Origin: Pararhizobium gei
GTDB taxonomy: Bacteria; Pseudomonadota; Alphaproteobacteria; Rhizobiales; Rhizobiaceae
NCBI RefSeq assembly: GCF_029223885.1
Contig: NZ_CP119409.1
Coordinates: 3,064,001 to 3,128,000 of the forward strand
Direction of reading: 5' to 3'
Length of the DNA stretch: 64,000 bases
Below, in pieces: positions 46,273 to 56,261 of this stretch (positions within the stretch are counted from its first letter, which is position 1; every line of letters starts with the position of its first letter). A program made the translations under genes and the position numbers. The notes below the pieces were generated by a model. That model saw nothing but the letters and a program-made list of their open reading frames with translations. It made no database searches and was not told where the DNA came from.

Positions 46273-46944
46273 TCAGGGAGCCTTGCCGCTGGCCGCGATC
46301 AAGTCGAGCAGCATCTGCGCCCGGTTCGCAACATTGCGCGGCGTTTCGGCGTCGTCGGCAATCTGCCTGAACCAGGTCTTGGCCTTGGCCATGTCCCCGG
46401 CCTTATAGGCCGAAAGCCCAAGCGCCTCCCGGGCCGAATGCCGCATACCGTTTGCCGGCACGGCCAGTTGCTCGGCCTCCGCCGAAACCTGCTCGTAAGT
46501 GCCGGTGTCAACCAGAAGATAGGCCGCGCGCAGCCGCGACGCGTCACGCACCGGCTGGGGTAGCGCGCCATCCTTGGCGATGTCGGAAAACGCCTGGATG
46601 GCCGCAGTCACATCGCCCTTCTGCGCCTGCAGCGTCGCGGCCCGCATTTTCGCCAGCACCGGATAGGCGCCGTAGCCGTCCTTTTCCAGCGTGTCGAGAG
46701 CCGCCAGCGCTTCGTCCGGCTTGTTGTCCTTCGACAGGGTCAAGGCAGCGAGAAACTGGTCGCCCGATTGCGAAGCCGAGGTTTCGTGCCAATAGTCGTA
46801 GCCAACCTTGCCGATCGTGCCGAGAACGACGAGCACGGCGATCGCGATGATGACGCCACCGAATCGCGTCCAGACAACCTTGACCTGGTCGGAGCGCAGT
46901 TCCTCGTTGACCTCGCGGATGAAGCTGTCGTTCTGGTTCGCCAT
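46273..46944 (-). CDS. YfgM-like TPR membrane protein
   Basis: A 223-aa protein with a cytoplasmic start (SFIREVNEELRSDQVKVVW), one membrane helix at about 27-46 and a periplasmic TPR domain. The pattern matches the YfgM/TPR_21 family, a chaperone partner of the Sec translocon in E. coli. The bamB gene that separates yfgM and der in enterobacteria is absent here. Confidence 0.85.
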   Translation of the reverse strand: MANQNDSFIREVNEELRSDQVKVVWTRFGGVIIAIAVLVVLGTIGKVGYDYWHETSASQSGDQFLAALTLSKDNKPDEALAALDTLEKDGYGAYPVLAKMRAATLQAQKGDVTAAIQAFSDIAKDGALPQPVRDASRLRAAYLLVDTGTYEQVSAEAEQLAVPANGMRHSAREALGLSAYKAGDMAKAKTWFRQIADDAETPRNVANRAQMLLDLIAASGKAP

Positions 46945-47035
46945 TCCTGTTCCGGTTGCCCGGCCTTCTGCAAAGATGAAGTAAGATCGGGCGCTTCTAG
47001 CCTATTTTGACGCCGTTGTAAGGGGTTTCAAAAAT

Positions 47036-47623
47036 TTAGCCCATGACAATCGGCGCAACGCCGATCAGCCATTCGTGCAGTTTCAGCAGGAAGAGCAGAT
47101 AGGCGCCGCAACCGACGGCTACCGCGATAACGTCAAAACGTGCCGAGCGGAACACCGGCAGCACCTTTTCACCGGCCCGCTCCCGGCGCTTCAGAGAGAT
47201 GCGCATGATGACGGCCCAGGCAAGGAACGAGCCGAACAGCAGAACGGATGAGGTTTCGCCATTGGCAAGCAGATGCGCCAGCGCCCAGATCTTGATCGAC
47301 AGAACCTGCGGATGCTTCAGCGCAACGGCAATATGCCCGGCCGGCAGAAAGCCGGCAGCAAGACAGATAAACGCGACGAGCATCAGGAAAAGAGCGATGT
47401 GCCTGAGGAAGACCGGCGGATTGTAGAGCATGCCGGTGACGGCCCTCGCCTCACCGAAGCCATAAATGATCAGACAGAGCCCAAGAAGGCTGGCAATGGA
47501 ATAAAGCCCCATCCAGGCGCCCTTGCCAAACCGTTCGATGACCGAGACGCGCAGGCCGGGCGCAAGGACGCGGGCAAGATGAATGCCGAGAAAAAGAAGT
47601 ATGCCCAGAACGAGAAGTGTCAT
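47036..47623 (-). CDS. NnrU family membrane protein
   Basis: A 195-aa protein with about five membrane helices. The start MTLLVLGILLFLGIHLARVL and segments GKGAWMGLYSIASLLGLCLI and AVALKHPQVLSIKIWALAHL match the NnrU family, linked to nitric-oxide and nitrite metabolism in denitrifiers and related to isoprenoid carboxyl methyltransferase-like membrane proteins. No denitrification gene lies near, so its role here is open. Confidence 0.88.
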   Translation of the reverse strand: MTLLVLGILLFLGIHLARVLAPGLRVSVIERFGKGAWMGLYSIASLLGLCLIIYGFGEARAVTGMLYNPPVFLRHIALFLMLVAFICLAAGFLPAGHIAVALKHPQVLSIKIWALAHLLANGETSSVLLFGSFLAWAVIMRISLKRRERAGEKVLPVFRSARFDVIAVAVGCGAYLLFLLKLHEWLIGVAPIVMG

Positions 47624-47792
47624 GAAAATGATCCGCCGCTTGAAAAATGTCTGTCCACCGGCTTAGCCGTATCGGCGCGCAGATTCCAGCGCGTTCGAGG
47701 GTGAACATCGCCAAAGATGCCGGGGATCAAAGGAATGCCGCAATCGTCATCCAGGGATCGCCGTTCCCGCATCTGCCGCCCAAGGTTTTCGC

Positions 47793-48800
47793 ATGCCCAG
47801 ACGTTCCGCCGCATTCGGCGCCGCCTTTCTCCTGTCGCTGTTTCCCACCCTCGCCCAGGCGGCACCGCCACTGGCGCTGACGTATCCGAAGAAACAGCTC
47901 GTCATCATCTCCTTCGATGGCGCGCATGACAACCGGCTCTGGGAAAAGAGCCTTGAAATGGGAAAGCGTACCGGTGCGCATTTCACCTATTTTCTGTCCT
48001 GCACTTTCCTGATGACAAAAGCGGAGGGCGGCAGATCCTACCGGGCACCCGGTCACAAGGCCGGCCGTTCCAATGTCGGCTTCGCCCAGAGCAGGGAGGA
48101 GATACAGGCCCGCCTGCGCCATATCTGGCAGGCGCATCAGGCCGGCCACGAGATCGGCAGCCATGCCTGCGGCCATTTCGACGGCAAGGACTGGACCGAG
48201 ACAGACTGGACGCGGGAGTTTGCAACCTTCACGGCCACGCTGACGGATGCCTGGAAAGTGGCCGGGATCGGCAGCGAGGAGCCAGCGGGATGGGCGCCTT
48301 TCGCGGCCCGCGACATCAAGGGATTTCGCGCGCCTTACCTGTCCTCCAGTGCCAGCTTGGTGCCGGCCTTGAAGAAAGCCGGCTTCAGCTATGATGCGAG
48401 CCTGGTCACCAAAGGACCGGGCTTTCCCACCGGGGACAGCCTGCCGCGGTTCGGCCTGCCGCTTATTCCCGAAGGACCGCAGCAACGCCGTGTCATCGGC
48501 ATGGACTACAATCTCTTCATCCGTCACTCCATGGGCGTCGAAAACCGCAAGGACAGCGCGCGCTTCGAAGAGCGCAGCCTCGCCGCCTACCGCGAAGCGT
48601 TCGAGGCCCAGTATCACGGCGACCGCATCCCGCTGCAATTCGGCTTCCATTTCGTCGAAATGAACGGCGGCGCATACTGGCGGGCGCTCGACCGGTTTCT
48701 GACCGAGACCTGCGGCAAACAGGATGTCGCCTGCGTCAGCTATGCTCAGGCGCTGCTGATGATCGGGACCGAAAAGAAGGCGGATCGCTCCGCCTTTTGA
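47793..48800 (+). CDS. Exported polysaccharide deacetylase family protein
   Basis: A 335-aa protein with a signal peptide (residues 1-24, ending LAQAAPP). The NodB-type motifs are SFDGAHDNRLW near 42 with the metal Asp and HEIGSHACGHFD near 120 with the two His. The second region (GFRAPYLSSSASLV near 177) fits motif 3. It should remove acetyl groups from a cell-envelope or plant polysaccharide in the periplasm. Compared with typical family members of 200-250 aa it has a longer C-terminal part (QYHGDRIPLQFGFHFVEMNG). It converges on bacA with a 14-base gap. Confidence 0.87.
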   Translation: MPRRSAAFGAAFLLSLFPTLAQAAPPLALTYPKKQLVIISFDGAHDNRLWEKSLEMGKRTGAHFTYFLSCTFLMTKAEGGRSYRAPGHKAGRSNVGFAQSREEIQARLRHIWQAHQAGHEIGSHACGHFDGKDWTETDWTREFATFTATLTDAWKVAGIGSEEPAGWAPFAARDIKGFRAPYLSSSASLVPALKKAGFSYDASLVTKGPGFPTGDSLPRFGLPLIPEGPQQRRVIGMDYNLFIRHSMGVENRKDSARFEERSLAAYREAFEAQYHGDRIPLQFGFHFVEMNGGAYWRALDRFLTETCGKQDVACVSYAQALLMIGTEKKADRSAF

Positions 48801-48814
48801 TGGTGGACATCGCT

Positions 48815-50092
48815 TTAAGGTTTGTCGGCAGCGAGTTCGCCGTCCGTTTCCTCGCGTTGCAGATAACGCTGGTCGATCTCGGGGAGTGGCTCGTCATAGA
48901 TCGCCGCCTCGAAAGCCTTCAGACGCTTGTAGATCGAGAGCAACTCGACGATCGTCGTCCATGAATTGACGAGATACTGGAACGATTCCCTCACCTGCCC
49001 GAAGACGTTCTGGATCTGGCTCATCACGCCGAGCGTCAGTTTTCCAGCGACGATCGAAGGCACCAGAACGAAGGTCCCGAAAAGATTGTCGGCCTGCAAA
49101 TAGAAAATTCGGGCAACATTGAAATACATGTAATGAAAATAAAGACGGAAATAGTTCTTCCTTACATTGGCAAAAAGCTGCGCGACGGTCGGCGGCTGCG
49201 CACGGTCGGCATGATCTTCCCCGTATACCAGTTCCTTACGATAGGCTGCCTCCACTCGCTGGTTTCGGAATTCCAGCCCCGGCAGCTTTATACCGACAGC
49301 AGCGAGAAATATCGTGCCGAACAGCGACCAGCAGACCGCGGCCCAGACCAGAGCATGGGGGATTTCACCAATGAAGGGGAGTTCCGTCACGGTGCTGGAA
49401 AACTTGAACAGTACGGGGAGAAAGGCAACGAGCGTCATGATCGAACTGACAAAGCTGACGCCAAGTCCTTCCATTGTGCGCGAAAAGCGCATCGTATCGT
49501 CCTGCACACGCTGTGACGCACCTTCGATATGCCGCAGCTTATCCCAGTGGGACATGTAAAAATTGTTCATCGCCGTTCGCCAGCGGAAAACATAGTGGCT
49601 GACGAAAAAGAGGTTCAGCGTGCCGATGGTGATAGCGACAAAGGCTATCCCGGCAAAGCCGATCATGCCGGTGTAGATTTCCATCTGGGTTGGAATCGGC
49701 TCCGTGCGTGCAAGGCCCCGCTGGATCATGTCGTAGAAGGGGCCGTACCAGGCATTGATGGCAACGCTGACCTGAACCGAGAAATAGGTGTTGAAGATGA
49801 TAAATGCCGAACCGAGCACCGACCATCCCTGCCAGGGATGCGGACTGAACGTGAACCAGAATGCAGCAAACAAACCCGTCATCAACGCGTAGTAGAGGTA
49901 GAACCACAGGAAAGGCGGAGACCAGAAGACGGAAACGCCGATGATCGCTTCCTGTCCCGGCTGCAGTGGCGGAAGGCCGACCAGCGCGCCGAATTGCTCG
50001 CCGCCAGAGTACCAGACAACCATCGCAATCAGCGACCACAGGATGGCGGACGGAAAGAAGAGGCGTGGATTGGGGAAGAAGGATATGAACAC
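48815..50092 (-). CDS. bacA: BacA/SbmA peptide transporter
   Basis: A 425-aa inner-membrane protein of the SbmA/BacA family, a proton-driven importer of peptides such as bleomycin and, in rhizobia, nodule-specific cysteine-rich peptides. The start [13 protein letters not shown], the [20 protein letters not shown] segment and the signature [20 protein letters not shown] match it, with about eight helices and no ATPase domain. Sinorhizobium BacA is needed for survival in nodules. I chose GTG at 50092 because family proteins begin there; an ATG at 50167 adds 25 unlike residues. Downstream effect in this organism is not shown. Confidence 0.9.
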   Translation of the reverse strand: MFISFFPNPRLFFPSAILWSLIAMVVWYSGGEQFGALVGLPPLQPGQEAIIGVSVFWSPPFLWFYLYYALMTGLFAAFWFTFSPHPWQGWSVLGSAFIIFNTYFSVQVSVAINAWYGPFYDMIQRGLARTEPIPTQMEIYTGMIGFAGIAFVAITIGTLNLFFVSHYVFRWRTAMNNFYMSHWDKLRHIEGASQRVQDDTMRFSRTMEGLGVSFVSSIMTLVAFLPVLFKFSSTVTELPFIGEIPHALVWAAVCWSLFGTIFLAAVGIKLPGLEFRNQRVEAAYRKELVYGEDHADRAQPPTVAQLFANVRKNYFRLYFHYMYFNVARIFYLQADNLFGTFVLVPSIVAGKLTLGVMSQIQNVFGQVRESFQYLVNSWTTIVELLSIYKRLKAFEAAIYDEPLPEIDQRYLQREETDGELAADKP

Positions 50093-50241
50093 GTCGGACG
50101 CTTTCGTTTGACGAAGGTTCGGAAGGCTTGTGCGCCGGACCCTATGGTAAAAGCCCTGCCCTGCCAATCACGTCAAGCCAATGTTACCGTTATTTAATCG
50201 CGCCCTAGATCCGGTCTTTCTCCTGGCGAATGCGTCCCGTA

Positions 50242-50991
50242 TCAGCCCGGCAGGGTCACCACCAGCGGCCCGTTGCGCGTCACGATCACCGTATGCTCGT
50301 ATTGGACGGTCGGCGCCCGCGGCTCGCTGTAGAGCGTCCATGCGTCGTCGCCGCCCTCGGCCCATTGCGCGCCAAGCGACAGGAAGGGTTCGACGGTAAA
50401 CACCATTCCGTCCGTCATCCGGCGTTTTTCATGCTTGTCGGGCCAGGTCGCAATCTCGCTCGGTTCCTCGTGCAGGGAACGGCCAACGCCGTGGCTTGCG
50501 AGGTTTGTGACCAGCGTGTAGCGGTTCTTCCGGGCAAAACTGCCGATGGCATTGCCGATCGCGGCCAGCGGTTTGCCAGCCTTGACCTCGTTCAGTCCTA
50601 CCCACATGGCACGCTTGCCGTCGCGGCACAGCCGCTCGATCGGCGGCTTGACCGGCGGCACCGCGAAGGACGAGCCGGTGTCGGCGAACAACCCGTTTTT
50701 CTCGGCCGATACGTCGATATTGACGAGATCGCCGGCCTTGATGACGCGCGGTCCGGGAATGCCGTGGGCGATTTCCTCGTTGACGCTGATGCAAGTCGCG
50801 CCGGGAAAATTATAGGCGAGTTCGGGTGCCGAACGCGCGCCCGCATCCTCCAGAACCTTGCGACCGATCGCATCAAGCTCCGCCGTCGTCATGCCCGGCT
50901 CCAGCGCCGCACCCATGATCTGGACGGCATTGGCGCAGATGCGGCCGATGTCTTTCAACCGCTCGAGGTCTTCGTCACTGTAGAGGGTCAT
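50242..50991 (-). CDS. map: Methionine aminopeptidase, type I
   Basis: A 249-aa enzyme that removes the initiator Met. Metal-site residues lie in GDLVNIDVSAEKNGLFADTG (two Asp), SHGVGRSLHEEP (His), and MVFTVEPFLS and VQYEHTVIVT (Glu). The FPGATCISVNEEIAHGIPGP segment carries the second-shell His. Rhizobia often carry more than one map; whether this is the essential copy is not clear from the window. Confidence 0.93.
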   Translation of the reverse strand: MTLYSDEDLERLKDIGRICANAVQIMGAALEPGMTTAELDAIGRKVLEDAGARSAPELAYNFPGATCISVNEEIAHGIPGPRVIKAGDLVNIDVSAEKNGLFADTGSSFAVPPVKPPIERLCRDGKRAMWVGLNEVKAGKPLAAIGNAIGSFARKNRYTLVTNLASHGVGRSLHEEPSEIATWPDKHEKRRMTDGMVFTVEPFLSLGAQWAEGGDDAWTLYSEPRAPTVQYEHTVIVTRNGPLVVTLPG

Positions 50992-51067
50992 GATCTCTCA
51001 CTTTCGGCCGTCTATGTAACGTGCCGAAAGCACGCGATCCAGAGACCGTTGAGGGAAAATGTAGCAA

Positions 51068-52126
51068 TCAAATCGTTCCAGATTTCGCTTTTTCTTGCTC
51101 CAGGGCCGCCCGGACGAGGGGGGCAACCCTGGTCCCATACAGTTCAATGCCACGCATGATCTGGTCGTGCGGCATCAGGCCAATCGCCATCTGCAGTAGG
51201 AAGCGGTCGTTTCCAAATATCTTCTGATGACGAACGATCTTCTCAGCAACCGTGTCCGGGTCGCCGAGGAAGAGATTGCCGTCCGGTCCGATCGACTGGT
51301 CGAAATGCGCCCGGCTGGTCGGGCCCCAACCGCGCTCGCGGCCGATGCGGTTCATCACTTCCGCCTGCGGCCCGTAGAACTGATCGGCCGCCTTCTCGGT
51401 CGTGTCGGCGATAAAGCCATGGACGTTGATGCTGGTCTTCAGTTTTGCCGCATCCTGCCCGGCGCGGCGGGCAGCCTCGCGGTAAAGGTCGAACAGCGGC
51501 GCATAGCGCGCCGGCTCTCCGCCGATGATGGCAAGCGCAACCGGCAGGCCGAGCGCCCCGGCTCGCGCCACAGATTGCGGCGTGCCGCCAACCGCGATCC
51601 AGACCGGCAACGGATCGTTGACCGGCCGTGGATAGACGCCGCGGCCATTGATCGGCGCCCGCTTCTCACCCGTCCATGTGACCTTTTCGGAGTCGCGGAT
51701 GGCCAGCAGCAGATCCAGCTTTTCGGAAAACAGCTGGTCGTAATCCTCCAGATCGTAACCGAACAGCGGAAAGGATTCGATGAAGGAGCCGCGGCCCGCC
51801 ATGATTTCGGCCCGGCCGTTGGAAATCAGATCCAGCGTCGCAAACTGCTGGAACACACGCACCGGATCCTCAGAACTCAGCACCGTCACCGCACTGGTCA
51901 ACTTGATGTTTTTCGTGCGCGCCGCCGCAGCGGCAAGGATCATCGCGGGCGCAGAGGCCACATAATCCGGGCGGTGATGTTCGCCAAGCCCGAAGACATC
52001 GAGGCCGACCTGATCGGCGAGCTCGATTTCCTCGATCAGATGGCGCACCCGCTCCTCACCCTCCCTGCCCCGCCCCTCGGGCGCTGCGGGATGAACGTCA
52101 CCAAATGTGTAGAGACCAAGTTCCAT
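51068..52126 (-). CDS. Luciferase-like flavin monooxygenase
   Basis: A 352-aa LLM-class flavin-dependent oxidoreductase. The start [30 protein letters not shown] near 65, and [17 protein letters not shown] near 115 match the bacterial luciferase fold that uses reduced flavin and oxygen, or F420 in some groups. Substrate unknown. The ATG at 52126 is preferred to the upstream frame start at 52255 because the family begins with this motif. Seventy-six bases separate it from map. Confidence 0.88.
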   Translation of the reverse strand: MELGLYTFGDVHPAAPEGRGREGEERVRHLIEEIELADQVGLDVFGLGEHHRPDYVASAPAMILAAAAARTKNIKLTSAVTVLSSEDPVRVFQQFATLDLISNGRAEIMAGRGSFIESFPLFGYDLEDYDQLFSEKLDLLLAIRDSEKVTWTGEKRAPINGRGVYPRPVNDPLPVWIAVGGTPQSVARAGALGLPVALAIIGGEPARYAPLFDLYREAARRAGQDAAKLKTSINVHGFIADTTEKAADQFYGPQAEVMNRIGRERGWGPTSRAHFDQSIGPDGNLFLGDPDTVAEKIVRHQKIFGNDRFLLQMAIGLMPHDQIMRGIELYGTRVAPLVRAALEQEKAKSGTI

Positions 52127-52242
52127 GATGGCTTGCCTGTTTGATTGGCCCGAGGGCGTGGTGGTAGCTCGATAATCTGAGATAATCGACATTGCCTGCG
52201 CCTCACAGCGCGTGGGTTGAAACAGTGCGTTTCCAGAAAGAG

Positions 52243-52662
52243 CTATGTTTCCCAAGGGTTGAGAAGCCGGACGCCAGTGTTTTTGAAATAGCGGATGTTG
52301 CGTGTCACGACAGTGAGATTATGGACGATCGCGGTCGCGGCGATGAAGGCGTCCCTGTCCGGGCGAGGATCCGGAACGTGCAGGGGAGCGGCAGCCTGCA
52401 CGACAGCCAGATCGATCATTAGGATACGATCCTGAAATATCGGAAATACGTGCGATATCAACCATTCACGGTAGATGGACGCCTGTATCGGATCCCGCCG
52501 TTGCTTGCGCAAAACACCAATATCGAGCTCCAGTATCGTTATAATGGAAATATAAAGTTGATCGCGTGGGGCGACCCTTGCCCAAGCCGCTACGTTTATA
52601 TCACCACGGCCGGCAGCGGCCTTTCGAAATTCGAAAACGACATTTGTATCGAGAAGATACAT
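52243..52662 (-). CDS. PIN-domain toxin (FitB/VapC type)
   Basis: A 139-aa PIN nuclease with Asp5 in [12 protein letters not shown], Glu45 in ILELDIGV, Asp104 in [10 protein letters not shown] and the C-terminal [18 protein letters not shown], which marks the FitB-like subgroup. The Asp normally found after TRN (TRNxxDF) is Tyr125 here, so the fourth acidic position is altered, though the three core acids remain. The start overlaps the antitoxin stop by one base. Confidence 0.9.
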   Translation of the reverse strand: MYLLDTNVVFEFRKAAAGRGDINVAAWARVAPRDQLYISIITILELDIGVLRKQRRDPIQASIYREWLISHVFPIFQDRILMIDLAVVQAAAPLHVPDPRPDRDAFIAATAIVHNLTVVTRNIRYFKNTGVRLLNPWET

Positions 52663-52970
52663 CAGTCATCTAACTCCGCTGGCCTCACGCTAATCGTGCG
52701 ACGAATGGGTAACTCGAAATCATCGTCGATATCTTCCAAGCCCGGCATGGCAAGAAATTCCAGAATGCTCTTTTTTGGCTCTTCAGGCAGGATCTGCGGC
52801 GTCGCAACCTGATCTCCGGTTGTCTCCGTCAGCTTCCGATATTCATCGATCGACAAAAGCACATGCGCCGGCCGGCCTCGATCCGTAATAAACACGGGGC
52901 CATCCTCCGCAGCCCTCTTGGCACGGCCTGTATCCTGGTTGAATTCCCGGCTGGAAAATGTGGTGCTCAT
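52662..52970 (-). CDS. Phd/YefM-family antitoxin
   Basis: A 102-aa antitoxin. The N-terminal domain STTFSSREFNQDTGRAKRAA and PVFITDRGRPAHVLLSIDEY is the Phd/YefM fold; the acidic tail DIDDDFELPIRRT binds the PIN toxin. The ATG at 52970 has GGAGG upstream; the longer start at 53021 would lie across the operator. The gene lies 52 bases after glpK on the same strand, with a palindrome between. Confidence 0.9.
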   Translation of the reverse strand: MSTTFSSREFNQDTGRAKRAAEDGPVFITDRGRPAHVLLSIDEYRKLTETTGDQVATPQILPEEPKKSILEFLAMPGLEDIDDDFELPIRRTISVRPAELDD

Positions 52971-52985
52971 CAGCGCCTCCATCGT

Positions 52986-53003
52986 TGTAGCAACGTTACT
53001 ACA
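52986..53003. promoter_or_regulatory. Operator palindrome of the second Phd/PIN pair
   Basis: TGTAG (52986-52990) and CTACA (52999-53003) flank an AACGTT-centred spacer; the whole 18 bases are an imperfect palindrome. The half-site equals that of the first Phd pair at 5432-5453, although the spacing is two bases shorter. Confidence 0.55.
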
Positions 53004-53022
53004 TTCGACCTCGGACATCAAA

Positions 53023-54516
53023 TTATAGATCGCTCAACGTCCGCTTCACGGCGTTCTGCCAGCCCTTCAACTTCCCGGCCCGCGTTTTTTCGTCCATTCC
53101 CGGCTCGAACCGGCGATCCCGTGCCCAGGATTTCGCAAACGCCTTCTGGTCCGGCCAGACCCCTGCCCGGGCGCCGGCAAGCCAGGCGACGCCGAGCGCC
53201 GTGGTTTCCAGGATGGCCGGTCGGTCCACCGGCGCGTCGAGCAGATCGGACAGCCGCTGCATGGTCCAGTCGGAAGCGACCATGCCGCCATCGACGCGAA
53301 GAACGGTCTCCTTGCCGGTGGTCTTCCAGTCCTTATGCATGGCGTCAAGCAGGTCTCGTGTCTGGTAGCAGACCGCCTCCAGCGCCGCGCGGGCAAATTC
53401 CGCCGGTCCGGTGTTGCGGGTCATGCCGAAGATCGCGCCGCGGGCGTCCGGATCCCAATGGGGTGCTCCGAGCCCGGTGAAAGCCGGCACCAGATAGACC
53501 TCCTGCGAGGGATCGGCGCTTTCCGCAAGCGTGCCGGCATCCGGCGCAGCCTTGATCACCTTCAGTCCGTCGCGCAGCCACTGCACGGCGGCGCCGGCAA
53601 CGAAGATCGAGCCCTCGAGAGCATAGGTGGTTTCGCCGTCGAGACGATAGGCGATCGTCGTCAAAAGCCGGTTTTTGGAGCGGACCATGTCCTGCCCGGT
53701 GTTGAGCAGCGCGAAACAGCCGGTCCCATAGGTCGATTTCATCATGCCGGGCTGAAAACAGGCCTGCCCGATGGTCGCCGCCTGCTGGTCTCCGGCGACG
53801 CCGAGGATCGGCACCTCGGCGCCGAAGATCGCGGCATCCGCCACACCGAAATCGGCGGCGCAGTCCAACACCTCAGGCAACATGGCCGGCGGGACGCGCA
53901 GGATTTCAAGCAGATCGCGATCCCAGTCATTGGTGGCAATATTGTACATCAGCGTGCGCGATGCGTTGGTCGCATCCGTCACGAAGGATTTACCGCCGGT
54001 CAGCCGCCAGATCAGAAAACTGTCGATCGTGCCGAAGCACAAGTCGCCCTTCGACGCCCGGGCCCGCGCGCCCTTCACATTCGACAGGAGCCAGGACAGC
54101 TTCGTGCCGGAGAAATAGGGGTCGAGCAGCAGGCCGGTCTTCTTGGTAAAGGTCTTTTCCAGCCCCTGCCGCTTCAGCTTGTCGCAATAGGATGCCGTGC
54201 GGCGATCCTGCCAGACAATGGCATTGTGGATCGGTTTGCCGCTGTCGCGCTCCCAGACGACGACGGTTTCGCGCTGGTTGGTAATGCCGATTGCCGAAAG
54301 ATCGGTTGCCTCGATGCCAGCCTTGGCGATGGCCTGCCCGATGGTCCAGACAACAGTGTCCCAGATTTCCTCGGAATCATGCTCGACCCAGCCGGATTTC
54401 GGAAAATACTGCGTGAATTCCTTTTGCCCGGTGCCAACGACCTTTTGGTTCGCGTCGAAGACGATCGCGCGGCTCGAGGTCGTGCCTTGATCGATTGCAA
54501 GAACATATCCGCTCAT
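53023..54516 (-). CDS. glpK: Glycerol kinase
   Basis: A 497-aa FGGY-family kinase, the first step of glycerol use. The start [17 protein letters not shown], the [20 protein letters not shown] segment, [13 protein letters not shown] and the ATP-site [13 protein letters not shown] are diagnostic. The full family length is present. No glpD or glycerol transporter is adjacent. Three 11-base repeats of AAACGAA type lie 75-105 bases upstream, likely DeoR/GlpR-type operators. Confidence 0.96.
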   Translation of the reverse strand: MSGYVLAIDQGTTSSRAIVFDANQKVVGTGQKEFTQYFPKSGWVEHDSEEIWDTVVWTIGQAIAKAGIEATDLSAIGITNQRETVVVWERDSGKPIHNAIVWQDRRTASYCDKLKRQGLEKTFTKKTGLLLDPYFSGTKLSWLLSNVKGARARASKGDLCFGTIDSFLIWRLTGGKSFVTDATNASRTLMYNIATNDWDRDLLEILRVPPAMLPEVLDCAADFGVADAAIFGAEVPILGVAGDQQAATIGQACFQPGMMKSTYGTGCFALLNTGQDMVRSKNRLLTTIAYRLDGETTYALEGSIFVAGAAVQWLRDGLKVIKAAPDAGTLAESADPSQEVYLVPAFTGLGAPHWDPDARGAIFGMTRNTGPAEFARAALEAVCYQTRDLLDAMHKDWKTTGKETVLRVDGGMVASDWTMQRLSDLLDAPVDRPAILETTALGVAWLAGARAGVWPDQKAFAKSWARDRRFEPGMDEKTRAGKLKGWQNAVKRTLSDL

Positions 54517-54591
54517 TGTGCCCCTCCCGGCCTATCTCAGCCTCGCGGCTTCTCCTCCGCGGACTGTTTCAAAAACTTGAATACAACAGAA

Positions 54592-54620
54592 AAACGAATG
54601 TCAAACGAAAACAAAACGCA
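54592..54620. promoter_or_regulatory. Three direct 11-base repeats upstream of glpK
   Basis: AAACGAA at 54592 and 54603 and AAACGCA at 54614 recur at exactly 11-base spacing, one helical turn. On the glpK strand this reads TTCGTTT, the form seen at DeoR-family sites including GlpR. It lies in the 217-base gap shared by glpK and the divergent xdhA. Confidence 0.5.
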
Positions 54621-54733
54621 AATACGCCAAGGCCACCGCTCGGACAGGAGAGACGCGACGAAGGAAAAACACAATTGTCACGCCGCCGCTTTTGGGCATA
54701 GTTTGAAGAGTCGCAATGAAAAGACGGGAACGC

Positions 54734-56200
54734 ATGACCGACCGCATCCGCTTCGTCCTGAATGACAGGGAAATTTCGCTGACATCGGCGTCGCCGACGG
54801 GAACGTTGCTCGATTTTCTGCGGCTGGAACGCCGGCTGACCGGCACCAAGGAGGGCTGTGCGGAAGGCGACTGCGGCGCCTGCACCGTGCTGGTGGGGCG
54901 TCTGCTCGGCGACCGCCTCGTCTACGAAGGCGTCAACGCCTGCATCCGGTTTACAGGCTCGCTCAACGCGACCCACGTCGTCACGGTCGAACATCTCGCG
55001 GCGAAAGACGGCACGCTGCACCCGGTGCAGCAGGCGATGGTCGACTACCATGGTTCGCAATGCGGCTTCTGCACGCCGGGTTTCGTCATGTCGCTCTACG
55101 GCCTCTGGCTGTCGAAGGACAATCCCGGCCGCGCCGATATCGAGAAGGCACTGCAGGGCAATCTCTGTCGATGCACCGGCTATGAACCGATTGTCAGGGC
55201 TGCGGAAGCGGTGGGTGCGGCGCGGCCGGATGCTTTGTTCGATCCGCTATTGAAGGAACGCGACGCCATAAAGGCCCGCTTGAAAGCGATGGCCAGCGAA
55301 CAGACGATCGTTCTCGGCGACGACGCGGCAAAGCTGATCATCCCCGCCTCATCAGCCGATCTTGCAGATGTCCTCTACAGCTATCCGCAGGCAACCGTGG
55401 TGGCGGGCTCCACGGATGTCGGGCTCTGGGTGACGAAGCAAATGCGCGCCCTCAACCCCGTCGTCTTCATCAACGGCATCGCCGATCTCCAGTCGATCCG
55501 CGAAACGGAAGACGGCATCATCATCGGCGCCGGCGTCACCTATTCGGTGGCCTTCGACATGCTGTGCGAGCGCTACCCCGCCTTCGGGCGCCTGCTCGAC
55601 AGGCTGGGCGGCGACCAGGTGCGCAACATGGGCACGATCGGCGGCAATGTCGCCAACGGCTCGCCGATCGGCGACACGCCGCCGCCGTTGATTGCACTTG
55701 GTGCAAGTGTGACCCTGCGCTCGAAAGACGGTTCGCGCTCGGTCGCCCTAGAGGATTATTTCATCGAATACGGCCGCCAGGATCGCAAGGCTGGCGAATT
55801 CGTTGAGAGCATTTTCGTGCCGCATCTGCCGACCACCGATCTCTTTGCCGTCCACAAGATCTCAAAACGCCGGGACGAGGACATTTCGGCGCTCTGCGGC
55901 GCTTTCCGTATCAGGCTCGACGCAGACAATCGGGTAACCTTTGCCCGCCTTGTCTTCGGCGGCATGGCCGGCACGCCGAAGCGCGCCGCGGCTGTCGAGG
56001 CGGCGCTGATGGGAAAACCCTGGAGCGAGGAGACGGTGCTGAACGCACAGGCGGTATTCGAGGCGGATTTTAAGCCGCTTACGGATTGGCGCGCGACGGC
56101 TGAATACCGCATGCTGACGGCGAAGAACCTGTTGTTGCGGTTCTTTCTGGAAACCACTGGAGAACCGGCGCAGTTGGTACGATTCGAGGGCGTAGCGTGA
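54734..56200 (+). CDS. xdhA: Xanthine dehydrogenase small subunit
   Basis: A 488-aa subunit carrying two 2Fe-2S clusters and FAD. The ferredoxin domain has Cys residues in EGCAEGDCGACTV and the second cluster in QCGFCTPGFVMS and NLCRCTGYEP; the FAD domain (about 190-480) has VAGSTDVGLW and GTIGGNVANGSPIGD. It passes electrons from the molybdenum site of XdhB to NAD. The ATG at 54734 is used; one at 54716 is possible. It is followed by xdhB after 61 bases and xdhC, an operon that turns hypoxanthine and xanthine into urate. Confidence 0.95.
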   Translation: MTDRIRFVLNDREISLTSASPTGTLLDFLRLERRLTGTKEGCAEGDCGACTVLVGRLLGDRLVYEGVNACIRFTGSLNATHVVTVEHLAAKDGTLHPVQQAMVDYHGSQCGFCTPGFVMSLYGLWLSKDNPGRADIEKALQGNLCRCTGYEPIVRAAEAVGAARPDALFDPLLKERDAIKARLKAMASEQTIVLGDDAAKLIIPASSADLADVLYSYPQATVVAGSTDVGLWVTKQMRALNPVVFINGIADLQSIRETEDGIIIGAGVTYSVAFDMLCERYPAFGRLLDRLGGDQVRNMGTIGGNVANGSPIGDTPPPLIALGASVTLRSKDGSRSVALEDYFIEYGRQDRKAGEFVESIFVPHLPTTDLFAVHKISKRRDEDISALCGAFRIRLDADNRVTFARLVFGGMAGTPKRAAAVEAALMGKPWSEETVLNAQAVFEADFKPLTDWRATAEYRMLTAKNLLLRFFLETTGEPAQLVRFEGVA

Positions 56201-56261
56201 CGGAATTGTTTCTGATGAGAAAGACCTTCCATCCAAACACGCCAGTTGAAGAGATCTGATC

